Origin: Firm-04 sp045591925
GTDB lineage: Bacteria > Bacillota > Clostridia > Oscillospirales > Ruminococcaceae
Reading direction: 5' to 3'
NCBI GenBank assembly: GCA_045591925.1
Contig: JAZNTW010000109.1
Coordinates: forward strand, 1-64,000
Length of the DNA stretch: 64,000 nt
Part shown: positions 43,694 to 53,104 of the stretch, piece after piece
Numbering within the stretch: the stretch's first letter is position 1
Layout: every line of letters starts with the position of its first letter
Position numbers and translations under genes: made by a program
The notes under the pieces: model-generated
What the model was told of the DNA's origin: nothing
The model's database searches: none
What the model saw: the letters and a program-made list of their open reading frames with translations, nothing else

Positions 43694-44149
43694 ATGGAAG
43701 AATGGATTATGCGCCCGATCGGCTATGTTCGGAATGCGGTGCAGGAGAAAAAGGATGTTGCATGGGGTGAGGATGTTTCAGAGATCGAGTTGTGTGAAGC
43801 ATATGCTTCGGGGCTGACAGGTCTTGAACACTTTTCTCATGCGATCATTCTCTTTTATTTAAATCAGGCGGAATTTGATCCGAAAAAACATTTGCAGAGA
43901 AAACCGCAGAATCGAGATGATATGCCCAAAGTCGGTGTTTTTTCGCAGCGCTGCAAAGATCGTCCGAATCAAATCGGTATGACCGCCGCTGCGATCGTTT
44001 CCGTTTCGGAACGAAAACTGACGGTTAGAGGTTTGGATGCGATTGACGGTACACCGGTTCTGGATATCAAGCCTTATTATCCGGTCTACGACAAAAGAGA
44101 TGCGGCAGTTCCGGAATGGACAGACCGTTTAATGTCACATTATTTTTGA
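43694..44149 (+). CDS. trmO: TrmO-like tRNA methyltransferase (TsaA family)
   Basis: 151 residues from the ATG at 43694 after CAGGAG; the frame is open 33 nt further upstream without a site. The start MRPIGYVRNAV with the later LTGLEHFSHAIILFYL, GVFSQRCKDRPNQIGMT and LDIKPYYPVYD are the TsaA/TrmO signatures. The family methylates t6A37 in tRNA-Thr using SAM; some members act otherwise. It is placed among SAM/methionine-cycle genes. Confidence 0.85.
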   Translation: MEEWIMRPIGYVRNAVQEKKDVAWGEDVSEIELCEAYASGLTGLEHFSHAIILFYLNQAEFDPKKHLQRKPQNRDDMPKVGVFSQRCKDRPNQIGMTAAAIVSVSERKLTVRGLDAIDGTPVLDIKPYYPVYDKRDAAVPEWTDRLMSHYF

Positions 44150-44246
44150 ACCTGCAACGGCTCGCACGATATAATATGATTTTCTGCCGGATACGGCGGT
44201 CGGGCGATTGCGCAGAATGCCCGTATGCGGAAATGAGGCGATATCA

Positions 44247-44894
44247 ATGGCGAATCCATGGGAAGAAATCAGTCTGGATATTTATGAAAAGCATATGCGT
44301 CTGGATTCTGTCAGACAGCTTCAGACGATGAATGCCATGATGAAAGAACAATTTGCCGCGTATCCTGTGGAAACTGCAATGATTCTTGGCGTAGCCGGCG
44401 GAAACGGTCTGGAGCATATCAATACGCAAAAATATCGTACCGTTTACGGCATTGACATCAATCGCGACTATCTGCGCATTGCTTCGGAACGATTTCCAGC
44501 GTTGTCCGCTGTACTGCGTTGTATGCGGCTGGATCTTGTGCATGATGTAGAGAAAATTCCGCAGGCACAGCTGGTAATTGCAAATCTGCTGATTGAATAT
44601 ATCGGATATGACGCGTTCCGGAACGTGATTTTGCAGTCGTTGCCGGCGTATGTTTCGGCAGCGATTCAGTTGAACGCCAATGCGACGGAATGGGTATCCG
44701 ATTCCCCCTATCTTCATGCGTTCGATTCGCTCGATGTGGTGCACCATCCGATAGATGAAAACGCATTGATCGCGACGATGACTGAAATCGAGTATCCTCT
44801 CATATTTCGCGCCGCGAAACCGTTGCCGAATGGCAAAATATTATTGAGAATGGATTTTCAGCGACTGCGCAATCAAACGGTTGCTGTAGATTGA
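44247..44894 (+). CDS. Class I SAM-dependent methyltransferase-like protein
   Basis: 215 residues from the ATG at 44247, with GAGGCG upstream; the frame is open for 39 nt before it. Rossmann motif I is AMILGVAGGNGLEHI, with an acidic end of strand 2 in YGIDINRDYLRIA and motif IV region AQLVIANLLIEYIG. This supports SAM binding. The substrate is unknown. The segment from 44150 to 44246 has no gene. It precedes metH by 14 bp. Confidence 0.8.
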   Translation: MANPWEEISLDIYEKHMRLDSVRQLQTMNAMMKEQFAAYPVETAMILGVAGGNGLEHINTQKYRTVYGIDINRDYLRIASERFPALSAVLRCMRLDLVHDVEKIPQAQLVIANLLIEYIGYDAFRNVILQSLPAYVSAAIQLNANATEWVSDSPYLHAFDSLDVVHHPIDENALIATMTEIEYPLIFRAAKPLPNGKILLRMDFQRLRNQTVAVD

Positions 44895-44908
44895 TACAGG
44901 AGATTCTT

Positions 44909-47266
44909 ATGGACTTTCGTACACTGCTTTTAAATGAGTTTGTATATCTGGATGGCGGTATGGGAACGATGCTGCGTCTGAAGCCCGGCGAGCTGCCGGA
45001 GCGTTTGAATCTGACAGAGCCGGAGCGCGTTGCGGCAGTACACAAAGCCTATGCGGAAGCAGGCTCTAAGATTGTTTATGCCAATACATTCGGCGCAAAT
45101 CCCTTGAAGCTCGCCGGAACGGGCGTGGACTCGGCAGAGAGCATCAAGGCGGCAATCCGGCTTGCAAAAGACGCGGTAGGGGATGACGTCTGCGTTGCCC
45201 TGGATGTTGGCCCGACCGGACAGCTTTTGCCGCCTGCCGGACAGATGACCTTTGAAGCGGCGTATGAATCGTTCCGCGTCATGTGCAAGGCAGGCGAGGA
45301 GGCAGGCGCCGATCTGATTGTCATTGAAACCATGAGCGATCTGCTTGAGACGAAAGCTGCCGTCCTTGCCGCGAAAGAGACTACGTCACTGCCGTTTGTG
45401 GTCACAATGACATTTACCGAAACCGGCAGAACCTTTACGGGATGTCCGGTCTCTGCGGCGGCTCTGACGCTGGAGGGACTCGGCGCTTCTGCAATCGGCG
45501 TCAACTGCTCGCTCGGCCCGAAGGAAACACTGCCGCTGATGCAGGAAATGGCTCGCTGGACTTCGCTGCCGCTGATTGCAAAGTCGAATGCCGGATTGCC
45601 TGATCCCGTTACCGGAGAATATGACCTTTCACCCGATGCGTTTGCAGCGCTGATGCCTGCCTATGCCGAATGCGGTGTGCAGTTCTTTGGCGGATGCTGC
45701 GGCACAACACCGGAATTTATCCGGGCGATTCGCAGCAAGCTGGAGCCGATTCATCGCGGCAAACGCTCCTGTTCGCGCCCGACGGCGGTTTGTTCCGGTA
45801 CGAAAACCGTCTTGCTGGATATGCCGCGCATCATCGGCGAGCGTATCAATCCGACTGGTAAAAAACGCATGAAGCAGGCATTGCTCGACGGTGATTTTGA
45901 TTATCTGCGCAGTGAGGCAATCGCGCAGACGGAAGCCGGTGCGGATATTCTGGATGTCAATGTCGGAACGCCGGGTATCCAAGAGTCGGAGATTCTGCCG
46001 CAGGCGGTAAAGGCGATTCTGGAGGTCACCGATCTGCCCTTGCAGCTGGATTCCTCTGATCCGGCGGCGCTCGAAGCGGCACTGCGCATTTATCCCGGTA
46101 AACCGATTGTGAATTCCGTCAACGGAAAGGCTGCTTCTTTGGAGACAGTTTTGCCGCTTGTCAAGCATTACGGCGCTGCAATCGTCGGACTCACGCTCGA
46201 TGAAAACGGCATCCCGAATTCGGCAGAGGAACGCTTTGCGATTGGCGAGCGCATTCTGCATTCCGCTTTGCAGCTTGGTATTCCGAAAGAGGATGTATTC
46301 CTCGATTGTCTCACACTGACGGCATCGACCGGCGAGGATGGCCCGATGAATACGCTGCGTGCGGTTCGCCGTGTGCGCGAGGAACTGGGGCTGCAAACCT
46401 TGCTCGGCGTTTCCAATATCAGCTTCGGCTTGCCGAATCGTCCGCTGATCAACCGCAATTTCCTCTGTATGGCACTCTCATACGGTCTGACGCTGCCCAT
46501 CATGAATCCGCTTGCGGAAGGCATGACCGATACGGTTCGCGCATACAGAATGCTTGCTGGCTTTGACGCAAATTGTGAAAATTATATTGCGGCATATCAG
46601 GATGCGGATGCAGCTGCACCGCCTAAAAAATCAAACGATACCCTCACGCTTGCCGATGCTGTCATACACGGCTTGCGGCAGGATGCAGCAAGATTAACGC
46701 TCGATGCGCTGAATACCAATGCGCCGCTTGCAATTGTGAATGAAATGCTGATTCCGGCGCTTGACGCTGTTGGTTCGGATTATGAATCCGGAAAGGTATT
46801 CCTGCCGCAGCTGATTCAGGCTGCGACCGCCGCACAGAGCGCGTTCGGCGTCATCAAGCAGCAGATGACTGCACAGGGCGGCAATCAGGCAGATAAGGGC
46901 AAAATTGTTCTTGCGACCGTGCAGGGCGATGTGCATGATATCGGAAAGAATATCGTCCGGCTGCTGCTTGAAAACTACGGCTATGATGTGATTGATCTCG
47001 GCAAGGACGTTCCGCCGCAGACCATTGTTGACGCGGCAATTTCCAATCAGGTTCGGCTTGTCGGACTGTCTGCGCTGATGACCACGACTGTCGGCGCGAT
47101 GGAGGAGACGATCAAGCTGCTGCATCAGCAGTATCCGGAATGTAAAACCGTTGTCGGCGGCGCGGTGCTGACTGCCGACTATGCCGAAAAAATCGGCGCA
47201 GATTGCTATGCAAAGGACGCAAAGGCAACTGTTGATTATGCAAAAAACGTCTTTGAACCGCAGTAA
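44909..47266 (+). CDS. metH: Cobalamin-dependent methionine synthase lacking the reactivation domain
   Basis: 785 residues from the ATG at 44909, which follows CAGGAG. Homocysteine-binding domain (about 1-290) with zinc Cys ligands in NCSLGP and FFGGCCGTTPE. Pterin-binding domain (about 305-560) with IIGERINPTGKKRM and ILDVNVGTPG. B12 cap (about 575-655) and B12 domain (about 660-785) with DVHDIGKNIV, whose His coordinates cobalt. E. coli MetH is about 1,230 residues; here the C-terminal activation domain is missing and is encoded by the gene at 42974. It transfers methyl from 5-methyl-THF to homocysteine. Confidence 0.96.
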   Translation: MDFRTLLLNEFVYLDGGMGTMLRLKPGELPERLNLTEPERVAAVHKAYAEAGSKIVYANTFGANPLKLAGTGVDSAESIKAAIRLAKDAVGDDVCVALDVGPTGQLLPPAGQMTFEAAYESFRVMCKAGEEAGADLIVIETMSDLLETKAAVLAAKETTSLPFVVTMTFTETGRTFTGCPVSAAALTLEGLGASAIGVNCSLGPKETLPLMQEMARWTSLPLIAKSNAGLPDPVTGEYDLSPDAFAALMPAYAECGVQFFGGCCGTTPEFIRAIRSKLEPIHRGKRSCSRPTAVCSGTKTVLLDMPRIIGERINPTGKKRMKQALLDGDFDYLRSEAIAQTEAGADILDVNVGTPGIQESEILPQAVKAILEVTDLPLQLDSSDPAALEAALRIYPGKPIVNSVNGKAASLETVLPLVKHYGAAIVGLTLDENGIPNSAEERFAIGERILHSALQLGIPKEDVFLDCLTLTASTGEDGPMNTLRAVRRVREELGLQTLLGVSNISFGLPNRPLINRNFLCMALSYGLTLPIMNPLAEGMTDTVRAYRMLAGFDANCENYIAAYQDADAAAPPKKSNDTLTLADAVIHGLRQDAARLTLDALNTNAPLAIVNEMLIPALDAVGSDYESGKVFLPQLIQAATAAQSAFGVIKQQMTAQGGNQADKGKIVLATVQGDVHDIGKNIVRLLLENYGYDVIDLGKDVPPQTIVDAAISNQVRLVGLSALMTTTVGAMEETIKLLHQQYPECKTVVGGAVLTADYAEKIGADCYAKDAKATVDYAKNVFEPQ

Positions 47267-47303
47267 GCTGCGGTTCTCGGCTTTTTAGAGATGGAGAGAA
47301 CAT

Positions 47304-47777
47304 ATGCGTGCATTGATTCAACGCGTGACGGAGGCATCTGTCACGGTAGAGGGCAAGATTGTCGGACAAATCGGGAAAGGCTATCTCGTATTGCTCGGCG
47401 TGATGGAGAGTGATACGGAGCAGGAGGTTGCGGTGTTATGTGAGAAACTCGTGAAGCTGCGTATTTTTCCGGATGCCGATGGCAAAACGAACTGCAGCAT
47501 TCGGGATGTGGATGGCGCAATGCTTGTCATTTCGCAATTTACGCTCTGTGCGGACTGCCGCAAGGGAACAAGACCGAGTTTTTCTCATGCCGCAAAGCAG
47601 GAAACGGCAAATCGGCTGTACGAGCTGTTTCTGGAAGCCTGCCGCAAGGAGATTCCGCAGGTGGAATGCGGCGTGTTTGGTGCATATATGGATGTTGCGC
47701 TGCGCAATGACGGGCCGTTTACCGTGATGCTGGATACGGACGAATTTCGCGGCAAAGCAGTCGAAGCAAAGCACTGA
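47304..47777 (+). CDS. dtd: D-aminoacyl-tRNA deacylase
   Basis: 157 residues. Start MRALIQRVTEASVTVEGKIVG, the SQFTLCADCRKGTRPSF motif and the active-site cross-subunit GAYMDVALRNDGPFTVMLD are diagnostic. It removes D-amino acids such as D-Tyr and also glycine mischarged on tRNA-Ala. It follows metH by 37 bp and makes functional sense near alr, a source of D-alanine. No terminator is obvious after it. Confidence 0.96.
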   Translation: MRALIQRVTEASVTVEGKIVGQIGKGYLVLLGVMESDTEQEVAVLCEKLVKLRIFPDADGKTNCSIRDVDGAMLVISQFTLCADCRKGTRPSFSHAAKQETANRLYELFLEACRKEIPQVECGVFGAYMDVALRNDGPFTVMLDTDEFRGKAVEAKH

Positions 47778-47941
47778 ATCGGGGAGAGCAAGGATATACG
47801 CCTGTTCTTCTACCGCGTACATCCGTATGCACAAAAAGTACATTTTTGAGATATAAACTTTGTAAATCCCGTCAATAGATTTTTTTTGAAAAATCGAATA
47901 TAATAGTATCTGGAAATTGATATCAGGAAAGGATGCTTGTT

Positions 47942-49306
47942 ATGTCAGAGATTCAGAGAACCAGTAAGGTTGTGAAATTCGGCGGAAGCTCGCTTGCAGA
48001 CGCCAATCAGTTTAAAAAGGTCAAGGCGATTATTGAATCCGATCCGGAGCGCCGCTATGTTGTTCCGTCGGCACCGGGCAAACGCTTTGGAAATGATATT
48101 AAGATTACCGATATGCTCTACACCTGTCAGAAATTTGCTTCTGAGGGAAAGGATTTTTCCGAAACGATTGACCAGATCCGCAGCCGTTATCTGGAAATTG
48201 CCAAGGATCTCGGACTGAGCTTCGATCCCACCGATGAGCTTGATCGGATTGCATACCGTCTCAAGGAGGGCGCAACCAGAGATTATGCCGCAAGCCGCGG
48301 TGAATATCTCAATGGTATGCTGCTTGCGGATTATCTCGGATTTCCGTTTGTTGACGCGGCAGATGTGATCTATTTTAATGAAAACGGCAGATTGCAGATG
48401 ACGGAAACCATGATGGCGCTGCGCGACAGACTGAACAATACGCCCTGCGCTGTAATTCCCGGCTTTTATGGTGCAGGCCCGAACGGTGAGATCATCACAT
48501 TCTCTCGCGGCGGCTCGGATGTGACCGGTTCGCTGGTTGCAAGAGCGGTTCGTGCGGAAATCTATGAGAACTGGACGGATGTTTCCGGCGTGCTTGTCAC
48601 CGACCCGCGCATCGTAAAGGATGCAGCCGTGATCAATACGATTACCTATGAGGAGCTTCGCGAGCTTTCTTATATGGGTGCGACCGTTTTGCATGAGGAC
48701 GCAATTTTCCCGGTTCGTGCAGCCGGTATCCCGATCAATATCCGCAATACGAATGACCCCTCTGCGCCCGGTACGCTGATCGTATCCGGCGACAGCGCAG
48801 ATTCTGATGCACAGACCGGCTACACCATTACCGGTATTGCCGGCAAAAAGGGCTTCTGCGCGATCAATATTCAAAAGGCAATGATGAATGCAGAGCTTGG
48901 CTTCTGCCGAAAGGTGCTCTCTGTTCTGGAAGAAATGGGTATCTCCTTTGAGCATATGCCGTCCGGTATTGATACGATGACGATCATTGTTGCGGAGGAA
49001 ATGATCAAGGGCAAGGAAAAGACCGTTCTTTCGCGGATTCGCAAGGCTGTTGAGCCGGATTCCTGCGATCTGGAGCATGGTATCTCGCTGCTTGCGGTTG
49101 TCGGCAGAGGAATGCGCAGAACGCGCGGTACTGCGGCGCGGATTTTTGCTGCACTGGCACACGCGCGTATCAATGTGAAGATGATTGACCAGGGCTCCAG
49201 TGAGCTGAATATCATCATTGGTCTGCTGGATGGCGACTTTGAGGAAGCTGTTCGCCGTATTTACGATATGTTCGTCAATAGCACGCTGAACGAATCCATT
49301 TCGTAA
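47942..49306 (+). CDS. lysC: Aspartate kinase
   Basis: 454 residues from the ATG at 47942, 9 nt after AGGAAAGG; the ATG 9 nt earlier touches the site. Kinase domain (about 1-290): VVKFGGSSLADANQFKKV, ARGEYLNG-like SRGEYLNGMLLA, FSRGGSDVTGSLVARA. Two C-terminal ACT domains (about 310-450, with VLEEMGISFEHMPSGIDTMTI and INVKMIDQGSSELNIIIGL) provide feedback control. It makes aspartyl phosphate for lysine, threonine and methionine. It is a separate unit with A/T-rich leader; no lysine riboswitch is evident. Which ligand inhibits it cannot be told. Confidence 0.94.
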   Translation: MSEIQRTSKVVKFGGSSLADANQFKKVKAIIESDPERRYVVPSAPGKRFGNDIKITDMLYTCQKFASEGKDFSETIDQIRSRYLEIAKDLGLSFDPTDELDRIAYRLKEGATRDYAASRGEYLNGMLLADYLGFPFVDAADVIYFNENGRLQMTETMMALRDRLNNTPCAVIPGFYGAGPNGEIITFSRGGSDVTGSLVARAVRAEIYENWTDVSGVLVTDPRIVKDAAVINTITYEELRELSYMGATVLHEDAIFPVRAAGIPINIRNTNDPSAPGTLIVSGDSADSDAQTGYTITGIAGKKGFCAINIQKAMMNAELGFCRKVLSVLEEMGISFEHMPSGIDTMTIIVAEEMIKGKEKTVLSRIRKAVEPDSCDLEHGISLLAVVGRGMRRTRGTAARIFAALAHARINVKMIDQGSSELNIIIGLLDGDFEEAVRRIYDMFVNSTLNESIS

Positions 49307-49326
49307 TCTCAAAACGATATATTTTC

Positions 49327-49367
49327 ATGTACTGCTGTGGATTTCTATTTCGCAGCAGTACATTTTT
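49327..49367 (+). terminator. Terminator of the aspartate kinase gene
   Basis: ATGTACTGCTG (49327-49337) pairs with CAGCAGTACAT (49353-49363), followed by TTTTATT. Confidence 0.85.
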
Positions 49368-49419
49368 ATTCTAAAATTATGAACGAACTGTTAATTTTAA
49401 AAATGTGCGAAAAAATATA

Positions 49420-49448
49420 TTGCAGTTCTTCTCAAATGGTGTTATAAT
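49420..49448 (+). promoter_or_regulatory. Promoter of the GGDEF gene
   Basis: TTGCAG (49420-49425), 17 bp, TATAAT (49443-49448), 40 bp before the ATG. Confidence 0.8.
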
Positions 49449-49487
49449 AGATTATAAATTTTATATCATATGCTGGAGGAGAATTGT

Positions 49488-50816
49488 ATGAAACAGACAG
49501 AATATGAGCAAATCAGTGACCATAACGCAATGTTTCAGTTATGTAGCATTCTTGCTTATGAGTATACAAATATTTTTGTTGTTCAGATTTCGGATAACAG
49601 TTATGTACGATATTGTCCGGATCGCAGAAATCATACGCTGGTTCTCGGCGGCGGCGGTCCTGATTTTTATGCAAGACTGCACAGTCTTTGCGAGACATAT
49701 ATATCTTCGGATTACAGAGAAAATATGCTGCAGAAGTTCAGCAAGGAGAATCTTCTGGAAGCCATGAAGCGTTCGGAAACGGTGTCTGTGCAGCTTCAGA
49801 TTGGGGTTAATGATAAGCAGGTAACATATGATATGAAAGCGTATCCATGCGCGGATAAAAACGTCTTTATCGTCGGCGTGAGGAATGCAGCCTCGCAGGT
49901 AGATCAGGTTGTGGTCAGCACGCAGCGCAGCATTTATCGGAGTATTGTGAATACGCTCTCAAAATTATGTGAAGCCATTTATGATGTGGATATTGTAACC
50001 GGCGAATATACGGAATGTCATTCCAGCGATAATTATGCGAAGATGCAGTTCAGAAAAAAAGGTAGCAATTTCTTCCGCGATATGCAGGAGCATCTCAAAA
50101 CGGATATTTACGCGGACGATTATCTCAAACTGGCTGAGGCAATGAAGCCTGAAAATCTCTTTTCGACCATTCGTGAAAACGGCTTTATGATCCTCAATTA
50201 TCGGCTGTTATTTGAGGGCGTTCCGAGATATGTGATGCTGTATGCGGCGTTTCCGCCGGAGGAGCAGGATCATCTGATTATTATCGTTACCGATGTTGAC
50301 GCTGATATGCAGCGGACGATTGCATATGAAAAGGCAATCGGAAATGCGATGCAGCTTGCCAATCTGGATGCGCTGACCGGTCTGAAAAATAAAACTGCCT
50401 ATGTGCAGAAAGAACGCGAACTGAATCTTGTGATTGCGGCGCAGCCTCAGATGGAGCTTGCTGTTGTGGTTTGCGATGTCAACGGCCTGAAAATCATCAA
50501 TGATACAAAGGGTCATATCGTAGGTGATGCGTATATTCAGGAGGCTGCAAAGCTGATTTGTACGATTTTTGCGCATAGTCCGGTTTATCGCATCGGCGGA
50601 GATGAGTTTGTGGTATTGCTGGAGGGCAGAGATTATCAGAATCGCGATGCGCTGATGCAGGAGCTGAACGATACGGTTCAGGAAAATCAAGCGCAGCAGC
50701 TTGTCACGGTAGCAAGCGGAATTTCGATTCTGAATCCAGAAACCGACAGCTGTGTGCAGGATGTATTTGCACGCGCCGACCACGAAATGTATTCGCAGAA
50801 GCGCAGCAGACGCTGA
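49488..50816 (+). CDS. GGDEF-domain protein (probable diguanylate cyclase)
   Basis: 442 residues from the ATG at 49488 after GGAGGAG. The N-terminal about 270 residues have no membrane helix and no motif I can name; a PAS-like region around 150-260 is possible. The GGDEF domain (about 285-440) shows DALTGLKNKTAY, VVVCDVNGLKIINDTKGH, and the active-site RIGGDEFVVLL. The RxxD inhibitory site normally five residues before GGDEF is absent. It would make cyclic-di-GMP in the cytosol without product inhibition at that site. Monocistronic. Confidence 0.9.
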   Translation: MKQTEYEQISDHNAMFQLCSILAYEYTNIFVVQISDNSYVRYCPDRRNHTLVLGGGGPDFYARLHSLCETYISSDYRENMLQKFSKENLLEAMKRSETVSVQLQIGVNDKQVTYDMKAYPCADKNVFIVGVRNAASQVDQVVVSTQRSIYRSIVNTLSKLCEAIYDVDIVTGEYTECHSSDNYAKMQFRKKGSNFFRDMQEHLKTDIYADDYLKLAEAMKPENLFSTIRENGFMILNYRLLFEGVPRYVMLYAAFPPEEQDHLIIIVTDVDADMQRTIAYEKAIGNAMQLANLDALTGLKNKTAYVQKERELNLVIAAQPQMELAVVVCDVNGLKIINDTKGHIVGDAYIQEAAKLICTIFAHSPVYRIGGDEFVVLLEGRDYQNRDALMQELNDTVQENQAQQLVTVASGISILNPETDSCVQDVFARADHEMYSQKRSRR

Positions 50817-50849
50817 TCGTTATCGCATATATCAGATAACCATGATACG

Positions 50850-50895
50850 AAAAAAGCACCATTCCGGTATTCATAGCAGAATCCGGAATGGTGCT
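50850..50895. terminator. Terminator between the GGDEF and amidase genes
   Basis: AGCACCATTCCGG (50855-50867) pairs with CCGGAATGGTGCT (50883-50895). On the minus strand it is followed by TTTTT for the amidase gene; the plus-strand T-run is weak. Confidence 0.82.
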
Positions 50896-50900
50896 TGTGT

Positions 50901-52766
50901 TTATATGGGTGCTTGCTGCGATTCTTTTTTCAGATACATCCCATAGTGGTTTGCAAGGAATTTTGCCTCTGCAACAGCCAGCTTTCTGACATTTTGATCG
51001 TTGAGCAGCCAGTTTGTTGCGCGCAGATTCGTGTGATAGCTGTGTTCGAGCAGAATCGAGGGCGTATTGACAGCGGTTGCGCTTCGCAGAACGCCGTAAT
51101 AATCCTTATCGGGGTAGATTTCGCCGTGTCGTTTCAAAATCGAACCGCGCTGCGATGTTCCCATGACATCCGCAACGAGATTCGCTAAATCAAGACCAAG
51201 CTGGTCGCAGGTTCCTGTGATGGTGCAGCAGGCGACAGGCCCGTCAATCGTAGGATTGGAACACGCATTGGAATGTAGGCTCAGGAACAAATCACAGCCC
51301 TTCGATGCGCTGCCGCGTTCAGCGAGTGAAAGGTCGGTGTCCTTATCCTGACGCGTGGTGATGACCGTGACGTTATATTGTTCCAGTTCTTCCTTGAGAT
51401 ATCCTTGCAGCTTCCAGTTGAAATCGGATTCGTAATATGCCGAATTCACAGGGCTGAGATTATATTTTGCAAAATGTCCTGCATCCAGGCAAATTTTGAC
51501 CGGATCATATACGCCCACATCCGTAAAGCGATAGTTCAAGCCATCGAGCGTGATGATGCCGGTTGCTGCAATGCCGTTTTCATCAAAATAGTATTGGTCT
51601 GTACCGACTGTTGTCCAGCCGATCACAATTTCGCCGGTTAATGGGCTGACATAGGTTTTTCCGGCATCCGTCTGACGAAATCCGTCAATTCGTTTGCCCT
51701 CGGCATCCAAGAAACAGAGGACGCCATTTTCATTGATACTGCCGGTCTGCATGACGCCTGCTGTATTGAAATAATACGTATCTTCACCGATTTGCTGTAA
51801 ACCGATGTATGCTTTTCCCTGCGTATCAAAATAGTAGTTCTGTTCAGAAATGCTTTGCCATCCGGTCAGCATGACGCCTGCTTCATCAAACGCATACAAG
51901 TCATTTTCGATGGTTTGCAGTCCGGTGACAATCGCACCGTCCGATTCGGCATAGTAGGTTTGCTGTTCCAGCGTGAACCAGCCCGTCTGCATAGCGCCAT
52001 TTTCAGCAAGGAAAATTCTTTTGTCATCAAGCTGACAGAATCCGGTTTGCATAATACCGGTTTCATCAAAGAGATAGGTTTGCTCCTCGATTGTTTGCAT
52101 TCCGCAGAGCATACCGGTTTCCGCATCTGCATAGTAGGTGTTGTTTTCGATGGTGAGCCAGCCGGTTTGGATTTCGGGTGTTCCCTCGGACGAGATATCG
52201 TATCGGCGTGTGATGCCATCGGAAGCGGTCTGCCAGCCTGTCAATAGCTGATGGTCTTCAGAGAACAGATATGGCGCATCTTGCAGCATGGCTTCACCCT
52301 TGAGCGGCGTGCCATCCGCGTTTCCGTAATACCATGCGCCCTCGATCTCGCACCATGCGTCTTTTTGTAACACACCGTATATGTCAGCGAGATAGGTTTT
52401 GTCGTCTGCGGTGAAGAGGGTGGTTTGTTTTCCGAGTTGTGGGTCAATATAGTATTCGCCGCCGCGCCACTGCAGAAAGCCTGTAACCGGCTCGCCTGTT
52501 TCCGGATCATAGTATCTGCGAATGCCGTCAACATCCTGCCAGCCGATCTGCTGTACACCGTTCGGAGCGAATAAATACGTTGTATCGTCAATCGTGACAG
52601 CGCCAATAGCAACGGTCTGATTTTCATAGATGTAATAGCGGCGTTTGTCGTCTTGCACCCAGCTTCCGGATTGTTCAGCAGCAGAAGCACCGATCGTGAG
52701 GAGCATGATGGCACTGATTCCGGATAAGAATGCGCACGAAATGTGTGTGGGCATTTTAGGGTTCAT
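50901..52766 (-). CDS. Secreted N-acetylmuramoyl-L-alanine amidase with cell-wall-binding repeats
   Basis: 621 residues from the ATG at 52766, which has AGGGAG 6 nt upstream; the longer frame lacks a site. Signal peptide (about 1-29) is followed by about 16-18 choline-binding/glucan-binding-like repeats of about 20 residues (pattern GWQxxxxxxYYFDxxGxxxxG, about 35-425). A C-terminal amidase_3 domain (about 430-615) has zinc-ligand motifs ICLDAGHFAKYN, YYESDFNWKL and LFLSLHSNAC, and the catalytic Glu in PSILLEHSYHTN. It cleaves the peptide from MurNAc. The repeats probably hold it on wall polymers. Confidence 0.92.
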   Translation of the reverse strand: MNPKMPTHISCAFLSGISAIMLLTIGASAAEQSGSWVQDDKRRYYIYENQTVAIGAVTIDDTTYLFAPNGVQQIGWQDVDGIRRYYDPETGEPVTGFLQWRGGEYYIDPQLGKQTTLFTADDKTYLADIYGVLQKDAWCEIEGAWYYGNADGTPLKGEAMLQDAPYLFSEDHQLLTGWQTASDGITRRYDISSEGTPEIQTGWLTIENNTYYADAETGMLCGMQTIEEQTYLFDETGIMQTGFCQLDDKRIFLAENGAMQTGWFTLEQQTYYAESDGAIVTGLQTIENDLYAFDEAGVMLTGWQSISEQNYYFDTQGKAYIGLQQIGEDTYYFNTAGVMQTGSINENGVLCFLDAEGKRIDGFRQTDAGKTYVSPLTGEIVIGWTTVGTDQYYFDENGIAATGIITLDGLNYRFTDVGVYDPVKICLDAGHFAKYNLSPVNSAYYESDFNWKLQGYLKEELEQYNVTVITTRQDKDTDLSLAERGSASKGCDLFLSLHSNACSNPTIDGPVACCTITGTCDQLGLDLANLVADVMGTSQRGSILKRHGEIYPDKDYYGVLRSATAVNTPSILLEHSYHTNLRATNWLLNDQNVRKLAVAEAKFLANHYGMYLKKESQQAPI

Positions 52767-52794
52767 GAAAATACTCCCTTGTTGTTTTTTCAAT

Positions 52795-52823
52795 ATTATA
52801 ACATGATTGGTGTGAATTGTCAA
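52795..52823 (-). promoter_or_regulatory. Promoter of the amidase gene
   Basis: On the minus strand, TTGACA (52818-52823), 17 bp, TATAAT (52795-52800): full consensus, 29 bp before the start codon. Confidence 0.88.
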
Positions 52824-52931
52824 GAAATGTCGGATTGTGCAGCGTTGGAGCAATCGGGATGAACAATGAGGTGATGATATGCACGTATTTGCGTTTGTTT
52901 TTAACTCGAAAAATATTTTTTCATTTGATAC

Positions 52932-52960
52932 TTGACAAATGTCCGGTTTTATGGTATAAT
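52932..52960 (+). promoter_or_regulatory. Promoter of tRNA-Trp
   Basis: TTGACA (52932-52937), 17 bp, TATAAT (52955-52960), 11 bp before the tRNA. Confidence 0.9.
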
Positions 52961-52971
52961 AATTGAGTCGT

Positions 52972-53047
52972 AGGGGTATAGCTCAGCTGGTAGAGCAACG
53001 GACTCCAAATCCGTGTGCCGAGGGTTCGATTCCTTCTGCCCCTGCCA
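52972..53047 (+). tRNA. tRNA-Trp (anticodon CCA)
   Basis: A 76-nt cloverleaf. Acceptor AGGGGTA (52972-52978) pairs with TGCCCCT (53037-53043); D arm GCTC/GAGC; anticodon loop CTCCAAA on a 5-bp stem; T arm with GGTTCGATTCC; discriminator G and encoded CCA. It is a single-gene unit with its own promoter and terminator. DNA downstream is recombined, which suits tRNA 3' ends as integration sites. Confidence 0.95.
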
Positions 53048-53076
53048 TTAGTTCTGTACAAAATAGATGACAGACC

Positions 53077-53104
53077 AAAAAAGTCCGATTTTTCGGGCTT
53101 TTTT
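53077..53104 (+). terminator. Terminator of tRNA-Trp
   Basis: AAAAAAGTCCGA (53077-53088) pairs with TCGGGCTTTTTT (53093-53104), with one G-T pair and a run of six Ts, 30 bp after the tRNA. Confidence 0.85.

Noticed and set aside
44160..44246. A CAECPY-like peptide before the methyltransferase, resembling the Cys cluster of the MetH reactivation protein
   Set aside because: Only about 19 bases are similar and no gene structure surrounds them; chance or a tiny duplication cannot be told apart.
47778..47941. Lysine riboswitch or T-box before the aspartate kinase gene
   Set aside because: The 164-bp stretch has neither the L-box core nor a T-box sequence, nor a terminator.
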